Shown here: one piece after another, positions 44,482 to 55,200 of the stretch | Position numbering within the stretch: position 1 is the stretch's first letter | Layout: each line of letters opens with the position of its first letter | Source: Synechococcus sp. CC9902 | Lineage (GTDB): Bacteria > Cyanobacteriota > Cyanobacteriia > PCC-6307 > Cyanobiaceae | Reading direction: 5' to 3' | Assembly: GCF_000012505.1 (NCBI RefSeq) | Contig: NC_007513.1 | Location: 682,001-746,000 of the forward strand | Length of the DNA: 64,000 nt | Notes under the pieces: generated by a model | Database searches by the model: none | What the model saw: the letters and a program-made list of their open reading frames with translations, nothing else | Told to the model about the DNA's origin: nothing | Made by a program: the position numbers and the translations under genes

Positions 44482-45150
44482 TCATGATCGAACCTCTGCT
44501 GTGCGGCATCGTTTTGGGTCTGATTCCCGTAACGCTTTTGGGTCTGTTTGTGGCGGCGTGGAACCAGTATCGACGGGGCGGTAGCGCTCTGGGGGGCTGA
44601 GCATCAGCAGGCTGCTGATGCCGTATTTGCGTTGATCTTTCACCGTCCAGCATGGGTCTGTGACGGGGGTTCGGCGCGAGCGGTGTTCACAGATCACAAG
44701 ACTTTCGCTGTGTAGCCACCCGCCATCACTGAGTTGTTGGATCACCTGGGTGTAGAGATCAGCGTCGTAGGGGGGATCGAAGTAAACCAGATCGAAAGCT
44801 GGTTCGGTCCAATCCCGTTGCAGCCAATGCACCACGTCTTGGCGAATCACTTTGATTTGAGCTTCGTCGGCGAGGCTGTCGCTCACGGTTTGCAAGTTTT
44901 GGCTGCAGATGCGAGCGGTGGAGGCGTGGTTTTCCACTGCAACAACCAACTGGGCGCCATGTTGCAGGGCTTCACAAGCCATCACACCGCTGCCGCTACA
45001 GAGATCCAACCAGCGACAACCGTCGAGGCGGGGAGCAAGGATATTCATCACCGCTTCGCGAACACGGGCCGTGGTGGGTCGTGTGTCATGGCCTGGGGGG
45101 CTCAATAGGCGCCGGCCACCGGTGAGGCGTAATTGGGCTGATCCCTTCAA
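44482..45150 (-). CDS. rsmD: 16S rRNA (guanine966-N2)-methyltransferase RsmD
   Basis: SAM-dependent methyltransferase of 16S rRNA, 222 residues. The motif DLCSGSG (49-55) binds SAM and DPPY (125-128) is the catalytic motif of N-methyltransferases. It opens with [20 protein letters not shown]. The conserved domain ends around [12 protein letters not shown]; the last ~36 residues are a Pro/Arg/Ser-rich tail antisense to petG and probably not conserved. Overlaps hisH by 4 nt. Confidence 0.9.
   Translation of the reverse strand: MKGSAQLRLTGGRRLLSPPGHDTRPTTARVREAVMNILAPRLDGCRWLDLCSGSGVMACEALQHGAQLVVAVENHASTARICSQNLQTVSDSLADEAQIKVIRQDVVHWLQRDWTEPAFDLVYFDPPYDADLYTQVIQQLSDGGWLHSESLVICEHRSRRTPVTDPCWTVKDQRKYGISSLLMLSPPERYRPVDTGSTPPQTDPKALRESDPKRCRTAEVRS
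44484..44600 (+). CDS. petG: Cytochrome b6f complex subunit V (PetG)
   Basis: A 38-residue single-span protein, [20 protein letters not shown] then [13 protein letters not shown], matching PetG, a small subunit needed for b6f assembly in the thylakoid membrane. The whole gene is antisense to the last 39 codons of rsmD. A gene of this kind is expected in the genome, and the match is clear despite the small size. Confidence 0.94.
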   Translation: MIEPLLCGIVLGLIPVTLLGLFVAAWNQYRRGGSALGG

Positions 45151-45788
45151 TGGACCGGCTCTGCGCCTTGGTGCAACCAGTGGAGCCAGCGCTTGAGCAT
45201 CGCTTCCCCGGCGGCGGATGATTTTTCAGGATGAAATTGGCAAGCGCCGATCCGTCCGCTCCACACCATCGCTGTTACGGCGGCGTTGCCGTAGGCGGCT
45301 GTGGCCGCCAACACCGAGCTGTTCAGGGGAACGGCGGCATAACTGTGCACGAAATACACCCAAGGGGTGGGGTCGTCGCTGTGCAGCAGCGGGCAATTGC
45401 GTTCGACTGTGAGGGGCGCCCATCCCATGTGAGGAATTCGCTCGTTGGGATGGCTCTGGAGCCGTTCAACGGCACCTTGGAACAATCCCAGGCCATCTTT
45501 GCTTCCCTCATCACTGCGTTCGAACAGAAGCTGCAGCCCGAGGCATATGCCCAGCAGGGGACGGTTGTTGTTGCCCCAATCTTTGAGATGGGGAATCAAT
45601 CCTGTGGCTCGAAGGTTTTCGATCGCTGGATCGAAGGACCCAACCCCCGGAAGAATTAAGGCGTCGACCGACTTGAGGTCCTCTGGACCTTGCACAAGAA
45701 CTGCTTGTTCGCCAAGCCGTTCGAGGGCTTTCCCCACCGAGTGGAGATTGCCCATGCCGTAATCGATCACACCGAGATTCAGGCCCAA
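45147..45788 (-). CDS. hisH: Imidazole glycerol phosphate synthase, glutaminase subunit
   Basis: Class I glutamine amidotransferase of histidine synthesis; it supplies ammonia to HisF. The 213 residues have the oxyanion region LPGVGSFDPA, the nucleophile in LLGICLGLQLLFE (Cys82), and the His-Glu pair in CQFHPEKS near residue 190. HSYAAV is also typical. Coupled to rsmD by a 4-nt overlap and preceded by trxA 30 bp upstream. Confidence 0.96.
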   Translation of the reverse strand: MGLNLGVIDYGMGNLHSVGKALERLGEQAVLVQGPEDLKSVDALILPGVGSFDPAIENLRATGLIPHLKDWGNNNRPLLGICLGLQLLFERSDEGSKDGLGLFQGAVERLQSHPNERIPHMGWAPLTVERNCPLLHSDDPTPWVYFVHSYAAVPLNSSVLAATAAYGNAAVTAMVWSGRIGACQFHPEKSSAAGEAMLKRWLHWLHQGAEPVH

Positions 45789-45818
45789 TCGATCAACCCG
45801 TTCGACGAGGCAGATGCC

Positions 45819-46142
45819 TCAGAGATACTTCGAAATTGTGCCTGAGAGGGTGGCTTTGGGAACGGCACCAACAACGGTGTCGACCTTTTGGCCGCCCTTA
45901 AACACCATCAGTGTGGGGATACTGCGAATCCCGTATTGGCTGGCCACGTTGGGGTTTTCATCGGTGTTGAGCTTGAACACCTTGATTTGGCCTTCGAATT
46001 CTTTTGCGATTTCTTCGACGATGGGAGCCACCATCCGGCAAGGACCGCACCAAGGGGCCCAGAAGTCGACCAAAACCGGCACGTCGCTCTGGAGAACGTC
46101 CTGTTCGAAAGAAGCGTCGGTGACAGCGGCAGCGCTCGACAT
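45819..46142 (-). CDS. trxA: Thioredoxin
   Basis: A 107-residue m-type thioredoxin: [20 protein letters not shown] with redox Cys32/Cys35, and the cis-Pro motif SIPTLMVF. Reduces target disulfides using ferredoxin-thioredoxin reductase or NTR electrons. Met at 46142 ([14 protein letters not shown]) matches family length; the frame upstream is open through the Yfr1 gene and is not credible as coding. Confidence 0.97.
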   Translation of the reverse strand: MSSAAAVTDASFEQDVLQSDVPVLVDFWAPWCGPCRMVAPIVEEIAKEFEGQIKVFKLNTDENPNVASQYGIRSIPTLMVFKGGQKVDTVVGAVPKATLSGTISKYL

Positions 46143-46242
46143 ATAGCTCGATAAATGTGTTTCGAATTTAGCAACGTTTTCACTCTCGGCAGCCAAAAAT
46201 GTTCGGAGCGAGGAGATCTGTGATGGTTGCCTGAAGAAAAGA

Positions 46243-46304
46243 ATGAAAGCTCGAACGCGTCGAGCCGGGGGTGTGAGGAGTGTGTGGGCGCTAGCCCGCA
46301 CACA
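46243..46304 (-). ncRNA. yfr1: Yfr1 small RNA
   Basis: Contains the ultra-conserved unpaired motif ACTCCTCACAC (minus strand, 46281-46271). Upstream is a 5' hairpin (GTGT..GGGC / GCCC..ACAC, 46303-46282); downstream is a terminator hairpin GCTCGA-CGCGT-TCGAGC (46265-46249) followed by TTT and a T-rich stretch. This is the Yfr1 layout, and guaB-trxA is its known location in marine picocyanobacteria. Yfr1 acts by base pairing with mRNAs, for example porin messages. Exact ends are estimated. Confidence 0.93.
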
Positions 46305-46323
46305 AATGCAGATTAGCTCTCCT

Positions 46324-47487
46324 CTACTTACCCATCCCTAGATTTTGAGCCTTTTGGTACACCTTTCCTTCTGTGAGCAGGGAGGGTGCCACCACTACTT
46401 CGACGGTTTGCATCTCGGCAATCGTGCGGGCACCCAGGGTTCCCATTGAGGTTTTGAGGCAACCCAGCAGGTTGTGGGTGCCGTCATCGAGCTTTGCGGG
46501 GCCGCGAAGAATGCGCTCAATGCTTCCCGTACTGCCCACATTGATGCGGGTGCCGCGGGGCAAGACAGGGCTTGGCGTGGCCATCCCCCAATGGAACCCG
46601 CGTCCGGGTGCTTCCTCGGCCCGAGCAATCGGGGATCCAATCATCACGGCATCAGCGCCGCAGGCGATGCACTTGCAGATGTCGCCACCGGTGACGATGC
46701 CGCCGTCAGCAACGATCGGCACATAGCGTCCGCTCTCTTTTTGGAAATCGGCGCGAGCTGCGGCACAGTCTGCAACTGCTGTGGCTTGTGGAATGCCAAC
46801 GCCCAGTACGCCCCTGGATGTGCAGGCGGCTCCAGGGCCAATGCCCACCATCACCCCGGCAGCACCGGCTCGCATCAGTTGCAACGCCACCTCATAGGTG
46901 ACGCAATTACCGATCACCACGGGCAAGCCCATGCCTTGGCACAGCTCTTCGAGGTCCAAGGTGGCCTGACCTTCAGGACCGATGTGGTTGGTCGACACCA
47001 CCGTGGCTTGCACAAAGAAGAGATCCGCGCCTGCTTCAGCGATGGCCTTGCGGAAACGCATCGCTGCTACTGGGGTGCCACTCACAGCGGCGATGCCCCC
47101 TTGGGCCTTGATGTCTTGAATCCGTTTGCGGATGAGCTGCTCTTGGACGGGTTGGCTGTAGATCTCTTGCATCAACGGAACAAATTCCGTTTTGCCGACG
47201 GCGGCAATGCGATCCAAAACCGCATTGGGATCCTCGTAACGGGTTTGAACACCCTCAAGGTTCAAAACGCCAAGGGCACCCAACTCTGAGAGCCGCACGG
47301 CCATGTCCACATCCACCACGCCGTCCATGGCACTGGCGATGATCGGAATCTCTCGCGTAATACCACCAAGGCTCCAACTGGTGTTGGTGACCTCGGGATC
47401 CACCGTGCGCCCTCCTGGCACAAGGGCGATCTCATCAATTCCGTAGGCGCGGCGAACAGTTTTGGAGCGTCCAAGCTGAATGTCCAC
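46324..47487 (-). CDS. guaB3: GuaB3-family IMP dehydrogenase-related protein
   Basis: A 387-residue TIM-barrel protein of the IMPDH/GMPR superfamily without CBS domains, the GuaB3 branch typical of cyanobacteria and actinobacteria. It opens [20 protein letters not shown]. The nucleotide/cysteine loop [17 protein letters not shown] contains the catalytic-type Cys. [19 protein letters not shown] follows. GuaB3 activity was long unclear; recent family knowledge supports IMP dehydrogenation. Upstream of Yfr1 and trxA on the same strand. Confidence 0.93.
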   Translation of the reverse strand: MDIQLGRSKTVRRAYGIDEIALVPGGRTVDPEVTNTSWSLGGITREIPIIASAMDGVVDVDMAVRLSELGALGVLNLEGVQTRYEDPNAVLDRIAAVGKTEFVPLMQEIYSQPVQEQLIRKRIQDIKAQGGIAAVSGTPVAAMRFRKAIAEAGADLFFVQATVVSTNHIGPEGQATLDLEELCQGMGLPVVIGNCVTYEVALQLMRAGAAGVMVGIGPGAACTSRGVLGVGIPQATAVADCAAARADFQKESGRYVPIVADGGIVTGGDICKCIACGADAVMIGSPIARAEEAPGRGFHWGMATPSPVLPRGTRINVGSTGSIERILRGPAKLDDGTHNLLGCLKTSMGTLGARTIAEMQTVEVVVAPSLLTEGKVYQKAQNLGMGK

Positions 47488-47544
47488 CGAGCGACTTTTC
47501 GTGAAGTCGACTCAAACTACCAATTGGGATGGATCGGTTTGTGG

Positions 47545-48120
47545 TTAACGCCCCACAACCTTGTTCCAAGTGGACCCCACAGCATCAATCACCCGCTTGC
47601 GATCGCTACTGCGAACGAGGTTGCAGCGGGCGTAATTCAACAGCCAAATCACACCAGTGAGTTCCAGCAGCCCTGGGGCGAGAGGAACCTTGTTGATTGT
47701 GCCGAGAATGCCGCTGTAGACGGTGCTTACGATCACAAAGAGGATCAAGCCGCCAATCAGACGGAGTGGCAGTTGAGCTTGGTCCCAAAGCGATCCAAGT
47801 TGGTTGGAATCAATCCAGGCTTTGATTTTTTCAACGAGCAAATCCCACTCGCCACCCTCATCGGTGGAATTCTCTTGGGCAGGAATGGTCACCGTCGAGG
47901 TGACGACGGGTTCCGGTGCTGGTTCCGGCTCGGCAACGACCGCGATCTCGGGCGCGGGTTGGCTCTCTGCGGGCGAAGCCGAGATTGGTTCAGCCTCAGA
48001 TACAGGCTCCTCTACTAAATCCGACGCTGGGGGTGTTGGTGGAACGGGGACAGCCGACTGGCTTCCAGTGGTGTCAGCTGATTCGGCGGCCTGAAGCGGC
48101 TCGTCGGTCGGTTCCATCAC
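47545..48120 (-). CDS. CAAD-domain thylakoid membrane protein (CurT-like)
   Basis: 191 residues: a long disordered Pro/Glu/Ala-rich N-terminus (about 1-90), an amphipathic helix (WDLLVEKIKAWIDSNQLG), and two membrane helices (LPLRLIGGLILFVIVSTVYS; LLELTGVIWLLNYARCNL). This matches the CAAD domain shared by cyanobacterial aminoacyl-tRNA synthetase appendages and CURT1 thylakoid-curvature proteins. A stand-alone CAAD protein most likely shapes or stabilises thylakoid membranes. The first two codons are both Met. Divergent from gyrA, 91 bp between starts. Confidence 0.87.
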   Translation of the reverse strand: MMEPTDEPLQAAESADTTGSQSAVPVPPTPPASDLVEEPVSEAEPISASPAESQPAPEIAVVAEPEPAPEPVVTSTVTIPAQENSTDEGGEWDLLVEKIKAWIDSNQLGSLWDQAQLPLRLIGGLILFVIVSTVYSGILGTINKVPLAPGLLELTGVIWLLNYARCNLVRSSDRKRVIDAVGSTWNKVVGR

Positions 48121-48211
48121 ACCGGCAACAAACTAACCTGCACCTTATCGGTGTTTTTTAAGCAAAAAACCAGGCGCGCGATAAAATTTAGGTAAGGCAA
48201 ACGGGTGATCT

Positions 48212-50872
48212 ATGGCGGATTCTGTGGGACCAGGAGGCGGCGGTCCCGGCGATTCCGACGAACGAATTATCCAAACAGATCTCCGCAACGAGATGTCGCG
48301 CTCCTACATGGAGTATGCGATGAGTGTGATCGTGGGTCGGGCCTTGCCTGATGCCCGCGATGGATTGAAACCGGTGCATCGGCGCATCCTGTACGCGATG
48401 TATGAGTTGGGGCTCACCAGTGATCGCCCTTATCGGAAGTGCGCCCGTGTGGTGGGTGAAGTGTTGGGCAAATATCACCCCCACGGCGATACGGCTGTCT
48501 ATGACGCCCTGGTTCGGATGGCCCAGGACTTTTCAATGTCGATGCCCCTAATCGACGGGCACGGAAACTTTGGCTCGGTGGATAACGACCCACCGGCGGC
48601 GATGCGATACACCGAATCGCGGTTGCGGGCTCTCACCACCGACAGCCTGCTGGAAGACATCGAAGCCGAGACGGTTGACTATGCCGACAACTTCGATGGC
48701 TCCCAGCAGGAGCCAACCGTTCTTCCGGCTCGGATCCCGCAGCTATTGCTGAATGGATCGGCGGGCATCGCCGTGGGGATGGCGACCAACATTCCTCCCC
48801 ACAACCTCTCTGAACTGATTGATGGCCTGATGGCCTTGATCAACAACCCTGAGATCTCGGAACAGGAGTTAATAACTCTGATCCCTGGCCCCGACTTCCC
48901 AACCGGTGGCCAGATTCTGGGTCGCGCCGGGATCCGCGAAACCTATTTAAGTGGCCGCGGCTCGGTGACGATGCGCGGCGTGGCTGAGGTCGAAACGATC
49001 GAAGCCCCCGGTCGGCCTGATCGGGATGCCGTGATCATTACGGCTCTGCCTTATCAAACCAACAAAGCGGCGTTGATTGAACGCATCGCTGAGATGGTGA
49101 ACGACAAGAAACTGGAGGGAATTTCCGACATCCGCGACGAAAGCGACCGCGATGGCATGCGGATCGTTGTCGAGTTGCGTCGGGATGCCTACCCGCAGGT
49201 GGTATTGAACAACTTGTTCAAGCTCACACCGCTGCAGAGCAACTTCAGTGCCCACATGTTGGCGCTGGTGAATGGTGAGCCGATCCTGCTCACCCTGCGC
49301 AAGATGCTCGAGGTGTTCCTCGACTTCCGCATCGAGACGATCGAGCGGCGCACCCGTTATTTGCTCCGCAAGGCCGAAGAGCGCGACCACATTTTGCTGG
49401 GCTTGCTGCTGGCCCTGGATCAGCTCGATCCGATCATTGCCTTGATCCGTGCCGCACCCGACACCGCAACGGCGCGAACGCAATTGCAAGACCGTCATGG
49501 GCTGTCTGCGGTGCAGGCGGATGCGATTTTGCAGATGCAACTGAGGCGGCTCACCGCGCTTGAAGCGGACAAGATCCGCCTGGAGCACGAAGATCTCGTC
49601 ACCAAGATTGCCGACTACAAAGACATCCTCGGCCGTCGGGAACGGGTGCTGGGCCTCATCCAAGAGGAGCTTGTCCAACTGCGCGAGCGCCATAGCGTGC
49701 CGCGGCGCACCGAAATTTTGGATCTGGCTGGTGGCCTGGAAGACATCGACCTGATCGCGAATGAGCGCTCGGTGGTGTTGCTCACCGAAACCGGCTATCT
49801 GAAGCGGATGCCGGTGAGTGAATTCGAAGCCACAAGCCGTGGCACCCGCGGCAAAGCAGGCACTCGCAGCCAGGGTGAAGAAGCGGTGAAGCTGTTCATC
49901 GGCTGCAACGACCACGACACGTTGCTGTTGTTCAGCGATCGGGGCGTGGCCTATGCGCTTCCGGCCTATCGGGTGCCGCAGTGCAGCCGTACCGCCAAAG
50001 GCACACCGGTGGTGCAGCTGTTGCCGATTCCTCGGGAAGAGGCGATCACTTCGTTGCTAGCCGTTTCGGAATTCAACGACGACACCGATTTGTTGATGCT
50101 CACCCAGGGTGGCTTTATCAAGCGCACGCGGCTTTCGGCATTTAGCAATATTCGTTCCAACGGCTTGATTGCCATTGGTTTGGAAGATGGCGACGCGCTC
50201 ACCTGGGTGCGGTTGTCGATCCCAGGCGACAGTGTGCTGATTGGCTCGAAGGCGGGGATGACGATCCACTTCCGCTTGGCGGATGGTGAGTTGCGCCCCT
50301 TGGGTCGCACCGCCCGCGGTGTGCGTTCGATGAACCTGCGCAAGGGCGACAGTTTGGTGAGCATGGATGTGCTGCCAGCGGAGTTGGCCGATCAAATTGC
50401 CGCCAGTGCCGATGATGCCGGGGATGGCGACGATGCAGGAGACGTTGCTGAAACGGCTGTGGCAGCCGAAGGCCCATGGGTGTTGGTGGCGTCGGCATCT
50501 GGGCTTGGCAAGCGGGTTCCCGTTACCCAATTCCGTTTGCAGAAACGGGCTGGCATGGGATTGCGGGCGATGAAGTTCCGCACCGATGCCGATGAACTCG
50601 TGGGATTACGGGTGTTGGGAGCTGGGGAAGAGCTGTTGTTGGTGAGTGAAAAGGGTGTGATTGTGCGCACCGGCGCTGATGCCATTCCTCAGCAATCCCG
50701 AGCCGCCACCGGCGTTCGTTTGCAGCGTCTCGATAAGGGCGATCGCTTGGCGGATGTGGTGCTGGTGCCGCCCGAGGCGGAAACGGATGACGACGGTGAC
50801 CAGGCCAACGGCGATGTGGCCGACCAGCCGCAGGCTTCAGGGGAGTCGTCTGAACCATCAGCTGAGGGCTGA
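48212..50872 (+). CDS. gyrA: DNA gyrase / topoisomerase IV subunit A
   Basis: Type IIA topoisomerase breakage-reunion subunit, 886 residues. The N-terminus has [20 protein letters not shown] and [13 protein letters not shown]. The catalytic Tyr is in [12 protein letters not shown]. The tower/coiled-coil region ([20 protein letters not shown]) is followed by a C-terminal beta-pinwheel of repeated blades ([38 protein letters not shown]). The GyrA box is divergent (TRGKAGTR). A UTR -10-like TAAAAT lies upstream. Confidence 0.95.
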   Translation: MADSVGPGGGGPGDSDERIIQTDLRNEMSRSYMEYAMSVIVGRALPDARDGLKPVHRRILYAMYELGLTSDRPYRKCARVVGEVLGKYHPHGDTAVYDALVRMAQDFSMSMPLIDGHGNFGSVDNDPPAAMRYTESRLRALTTDSLLEDIEAETVDYADNFDGSQQEPTVLPARIPQLLLNGSAGIAVGMATNIPPHNLSELIDGLMALINNPEISEQELITLIPGPDFPTGGQILGRAGIRETYLSGRGSVTMRGVAEVETIEAPGRPDRDAVIITALPYQTNKAALIERIAEMVNDKKLEGISDIRDESDRDGMRIVVELRRDAYPQVVLNNLFKLTPLQSNFSAHMLALVNGEPILLTLRKMLEVFLDFRIETIERRTRYLLRKAEERDHILLGLLLALDQLDPIIALIRAAPDTATARTQLQDRHGLSAVQADAILQMQLRRLTALEADKIRLEHEDLVTKIADYKDILGRRERVLGLIQEELVQLRERHSVPRRTEILDLAGGLEDIDLIANERSVVLLTETGYLKRMPVSEFEATSRGTRGKAGTRSQGEEAVKLFIGCNDHDTLLLFSDRGVAYALPAYRVPQCSRTAKGTPVVQLLPIPREEAITSLLAVSEFNDDTDLLMLTQGGFIKRTRLSAFSNIRSNGLIAIGLEDGDALTWVRLSIPGDSVLIGSKAGMTIHFRLADGELRPLGRTARGVRSMNLRKGDSLVSMDVLPAELADQIAASADDAGDGDDAGDVAETAVAAEGPWVLVASASGLGKRVPVTQFRLQKRAGMGLRAMKFRTDADELVGLRVLGAGEELLLVSEKGVIVRTGADAIPQQSRAATGVRLQRLDKGDRLADVVLVPPEAETDDDGDQANGDVADQPQASGESSEPSAEG

Positions 50873-50874
50873 CC

Positions 50875-52098
50875 TTGGCTGATTGCGCTGATGTGTTGGT
50901 GATCGGGGGCGGTCCGGCCGCCCTTTGCATTGCTTCTGAATTGCATCAGCGCGGAGTGGTGGTTGAGGGCATTGCACCGAATCCGGTGGATGCCCCTTGG
51001 CCGAACACCTATGGGATTTGGGCAAAGGAGCTCGAGCTATTGGGCCTCGAGGATTTGCTGGAGCACCGCTGGAGCAACACGGTGAGTTTTTACGGCGCAG
51101 GGGGCTCGGATTTAGACGATCAACCCACGCCGCACGGGCTGGATTACGGGTTGTTTGATCGGCAAAAGCTTCAGCAGTACTGGTTGGGCCGTGGCGAGGG
51201 AATCACCTGGCATCAAGACAGCGTCGATCGCATCGAGGTGAAGGCTGACCGCACTTGGGTGCATTGCGCTTCTGGCGAACAACGCCTGGCCCGGGTTGTG
51301 ATTGATGCCTCAGGCCATCGAACACCGCATATCCGTCGTCCGGATCAGGGGCCGGTGGCTGGGCAAGCCGCCTATGGCGTAGTGGGTCGCTTTGAAAAAG
51401 CTCCAGTGGAGCCAGGCCAATTCGTGCTGATGGATTTTCGCTGCGATCACCTCAGCCCAGAGCAACGCCAGCAGCCCCCCACCTTTTTGTATGCGATGGA
51501 CTTTGGTGATGGGGTTTATTTCCTGGAGGAAACATCGTTGGCTTTAGCTCCGGCGGTGCCGGAAGCTGAGTTGAAGCAACGGCTGGAGCAACGTTTGGCC
51601 AATGCGGGGAATGCAATCACCGAAGTGATGGATGTTGAACATTGTTTGTTTCCCATGAATTTGCCGTTGCCGGATTTCCATCAGCCGGTGTTGGCCTTTG
51701 GCGGTGCGGCGAGCATGGTGCACCCAGCCTCGGGCTACATGGTGGGTGCGCTGTTAAGACGCGGGCCAGGTTTGGCAAAAGCCTTGGCATCGGCTTTGAA
51801 CGAGCAACCAGCGATGGGATCTGCAGCTCTGGCGCGTGTGGGCTGGCAAGCGCTGTGGCCAACGGAGTTGGTGTGGCGCCATCGCCTGTTTCAGTTTGGT
51901 TTAGGCCGTTTGATGGGCTTCGATGAACGGCTGTTACGCCGGCATTTCACCAGCTTCTTTCAGTTGTCTCAAGCGGATTGGAGTGGCTTCCTCACCAACA
52001 CGTTGCCGTTGCCGCAGCTGATGGCTGTGATGCTGCGCCTGTTTGCGATCTCACCGTGGGATGTGCGGAGAGGGTTGGTATTGGGGGCACCGCGCTAA
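50875..52098 (+). CDS. crtL: Lycopene beta-cyclase
   Basis: Flavoprotein converting lycopene to beta-carotene, 407 residues. The N-terminal dinucleotide motif VLVIGGGPAALCIA is followed by the plant-type CrtL segments PWPNTYGIWAKELE and HGLDYGLFDR. Further on are FLYAMDFGDGVYFLEETSLA and FGGAASMVHPASGYMVG. The start is TTG at 50875, two bases after the gyrA stop; no ATG is available before the FAD motif. Membrane-associated, feeding carotenoid synthesis for photoprotection. Confidence 0.95.
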   Translation: MADCADVLVIGGGPAALCIASELHQRGVVVEGIAPNPVDAPWPNTYGIWAKELELLGLEDLLEHRWSNTVSFYGAGGSDLDDQPTPHGLDYGLFDRQKLQQYWLGRGEGITWHQDSVDRIEVKADRTWVHCASGEQRLARVVIDASGHRTPHIRRPDQGPVAGQAAYGVVGRFEKAPVEPGQFVLMDFRCDHLSPEQRQQPPTFLYAMDFGDGVYFLEETSLALAPAVPEAELKQRLEQRLANAGNAITEVMDVEHCLFPMNLPLPDFHQPVLAFGGAASMVHPASGYMVGALLRRGPGLAKALASALNEQPAMGSAALARVGWQALWPTELVWRHRLFQFGLGRLMGFDERLLRRHFTSFFQLSQADWSGFLTNTLPLPQLMAVMLRLFAISPWDVRRGLVLGAPR

Positions 52099-52285
52099 GA
52101 AAAAGGGTGGGCTCTTGCTCAAGCTGAGGCGACAACGTGGCTGTGAATTGTTGGTGTGATTGTTTGGCGGTGAAAGGAAGACAGCGGGCAAGGCAAGTCT
52201 TGGATTGATACTCGCAATTCTTACTCGATTTGTACCTTCTCTCTCGTGAGAAGAGCCTACTTTTCGAGGAGATGGAAATAGATGT

Positions 52286-55200
52286 GTGACGAGACATTCC
52301 GCTGGAAACCTTATCTTCCTATTGGTATTTGCACTGCTGTGTGGTGATTGGGCTGAGCCAGCTAAAGCAAGGGCCGCTGTTGGTGGACATAAGGCACTTA
52401 GCAAGTTATTGCCGGCTAGTTCGAATGCTTCTACAACAGATGTATTGCTGGCCCAGGCTCCTAAACCCAAAAACTTTCCTGACGATCAAAAAATACCTCT
52501 GCCAGGGCCAGATACAAAAGACAAGGTTACTCTTTGGCAATTGCCAGAAGACTTTAAATCAGTAATTGCAACCGATAGTGGTGATTTTTATGGAATTTAC
52601 TACTCGGCCTGGAATAGAGAAAGGGAAGATGTTCAATTGCCAGGAGTTTATGGGTCTGGATGGATAGACGGTAGCAAAAATAATAACTATCAACCGTGGA
52701 AGGATGATGAGGATTTAGCAGAGGAGCTATCAGTAAAATATCTGGCTCAGAAGCAATCATTTATGGTTGAATGTGATTCATCTAAGGATTATCAAACAGG
52801 TTGTGTTGATGAAGTTAACGGCGAGAAAGTTAAAAATCTCAATCTCTATGGCTTCTGGAACGGGGGAGGATTTGCCTATGGAGCGATCAAACCAGATCAA
52901 TCTGTTTCACGCCCATCCGGGGGTAATTCTCCTAAAATAGGCTATTACTGGAATGGTGAGCTTTATCAAACTAATGGCGGTGATAATTATAAAATACAAT
53001 TTTTTGCGGGTTGCAATCTAAATACTATTAATTCATCTGTTTCTGACTCTGGACTATCCTCTCCTGAAGATTGTAAGAATGGTACTGCTCCTGTTCTTGA
53101 TGGAGGTAGTCTTAACTTTGATACAAAGCAGGAGTATTCAAGCTCGCTTTACGTCACTAGTAAAGGTGGAACGATTGATAACAATGGCAGAAATCTTATT
53201 TTAGATGGGACGATCCAATCGATTGGAGATACATCTGATTCGCCTAGCTCACTATTTTTTGATGGTGAAGGATCGACGTCTCTTCAGGGCAATAATTCAT
53301 ACCTCAACCCAACGACAGTCAAAGAGGGTGTTCTTGAAATCACCAATGTCGATGGTTTGGGCTCTGCTGATGCAGGAACCAGAGTTGAAGAGAGTGCCGT
53401 TCTGAGAATTTCTGTAAGTGGAGTGCAAACTCCTGAGGGTCAAGGTGCAATAAACGACGCAAAGATCAACGAAGAAATCACCTTGGCTGGTGGTGAGATT
53501 GATCTGAATGGAAATTATATCGATCTAAAAGGTGGTGTTGTCTTAGAGGGTGATGGTGTTAATTCAACTATTAGGGTTAAAGGCGGCAGTACTGAAGTCT
53601 TCGCGAGAAGTATCATTTCTGGCGATGGTGGTTTAATTAAGGATGGAGAAGGCTTTTTTCGTCTTGGAGGTGGCGGACCACAAACCTATAACGGCGAAAC
53701 GATCATTAAGGCGGGTGAACTGCGTTTTGCAGATTCAACATCAACACCCAAGACAACCCATGTCACAGTGAAAGAGGGCGCCACATTGCGTCTTGTGGGT
53801 GAGAATGAAGTCTCTTCTATTGAGGGATCCGGCAGGATCTTTCTTCAGAATGATGGTTCAGCGTTAACAGTTAATGTTGAAGATGAATCCAATCCTGATT
53901 TCGAAGGTTCAATTCGTGATCCAAGAGATGATTTGGAAGGAACGTTCATCAAGGATGGCGGGGGAAGTTTAACGCTGACAGGTAAGAATGCGTATGGGTC
54001 TTTGATTGTTGAGAAGGGTCAGTTGGATATTAATGGTGAGAATATTGATACTGAGGATATGGATCCATCTGAGGCTTCAGTATCTCTCAGTCTGGGAAAA
54101 GATCTTTCCGTAAAGGGTGGTACTGCTTTACGGGTTACTGGGCGTGATGTAGACGAAACTTATGGCCCAAGAACTCCTCCTAGAAAGGATGGAATTGGTA
54201 ACACGAGTACTTCTAATAAGCTTGCACCTCATGCCTCACCTATTCTTGAATTTGATGATTCAATCAATGAATTAACAGTTGAGAATGGCAGTCTATTGGT
54301 GGCTAGTTTTATTGGTGCATTGCCAACAGACTACGAAGCCTATAAAGATAACTGCAAGATAGGGGCGGATCCAAAAACTTGCTACAGCATTCGTCCGCAA
54401 ATTTTATTTAAGGGTGGCGAGGATACGCTAACCAATAATGGGTTAATTGTTGGTCCTGGAGAAGCAGGTACTGGGAATCATTTGCAGCTCCGTTTTGAAG
54501 GTGGTAATGACACTCTTAATAACGGCTTAAGTGAGGGCAATGACCGTAGATCTGGAAGTTGGCTTGGATGTGTGACGGCCGGTGCTGATGATCAGGGATT
54601 TAATGGATATAAGTATGGCAACACCTGCGACGTAGCGAATGAAGAAACAGGTGGCAATTTACCTGATGCAAATAGTAAGGATGCCAAGAGGAATTATACG
54701 GTTAATGTCTATATGGGGGCTGGAAATGATGCATTTACTAATCACCAAGGAAGTTATCTAAGAGGTAACTTTTATGGTGAAGGTGGTGATGATGTTTTTG
54801 GGAGCCAGGGTGTGATTCGCGGTAATATTGTCATGGGTAAGGGAAGTGATACGGTTACTTTTCAAGGAGGTGGCGCAGAGAATAAAGGGCAATTGCGAGG
54901 CATTGGTGTTCTCGATGATCGGCTTGCCCTAGGCACTGCAATCAAGATCGAAAATGATAATTCTCTAGACACTGATGTCAATAAGCTCAATTTGTTTGGA
55001 AACGCGGTGGTTTCTTACCGCAATTCTTTGGGTTGGGGGGTCAAAGAAGACTTAGAGAATTGTGGTGGTAGAAAGTCAACAACAGGCCGCAGTGATTATG
55101 GCTGTCGTTGGGATGACGGTGGATATGGTTATGCCGCCATTGTCGGTAGTAAAGGCAAAGATAGTATTTGGGTGAAAAAGAAGAGCGATGGTACGCAGCC

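Noticed and set aside
45819-46301. Longer 160-codon thioredoxin frame
   Set aside because: The N-terminal extension runs through the Yfr1 RNA gene and has no homology to thioredoxin; start set at 46142.
48947-49915. 322-codon minus-strand open frame
   Set aside because: Complete shadow of gyrA; low-complexity His/Gln/Arg translation typical of the antisense of a GC-biased gene.
52272-52289. Six-codon mini-frame (ATG to TGA) overlapping the autotransporter GTG start
   Set aside because: The Shine-Dalgarno sequence abuts its ATG with no spacing, so a leader peptide cannot be argued from sequence alone.
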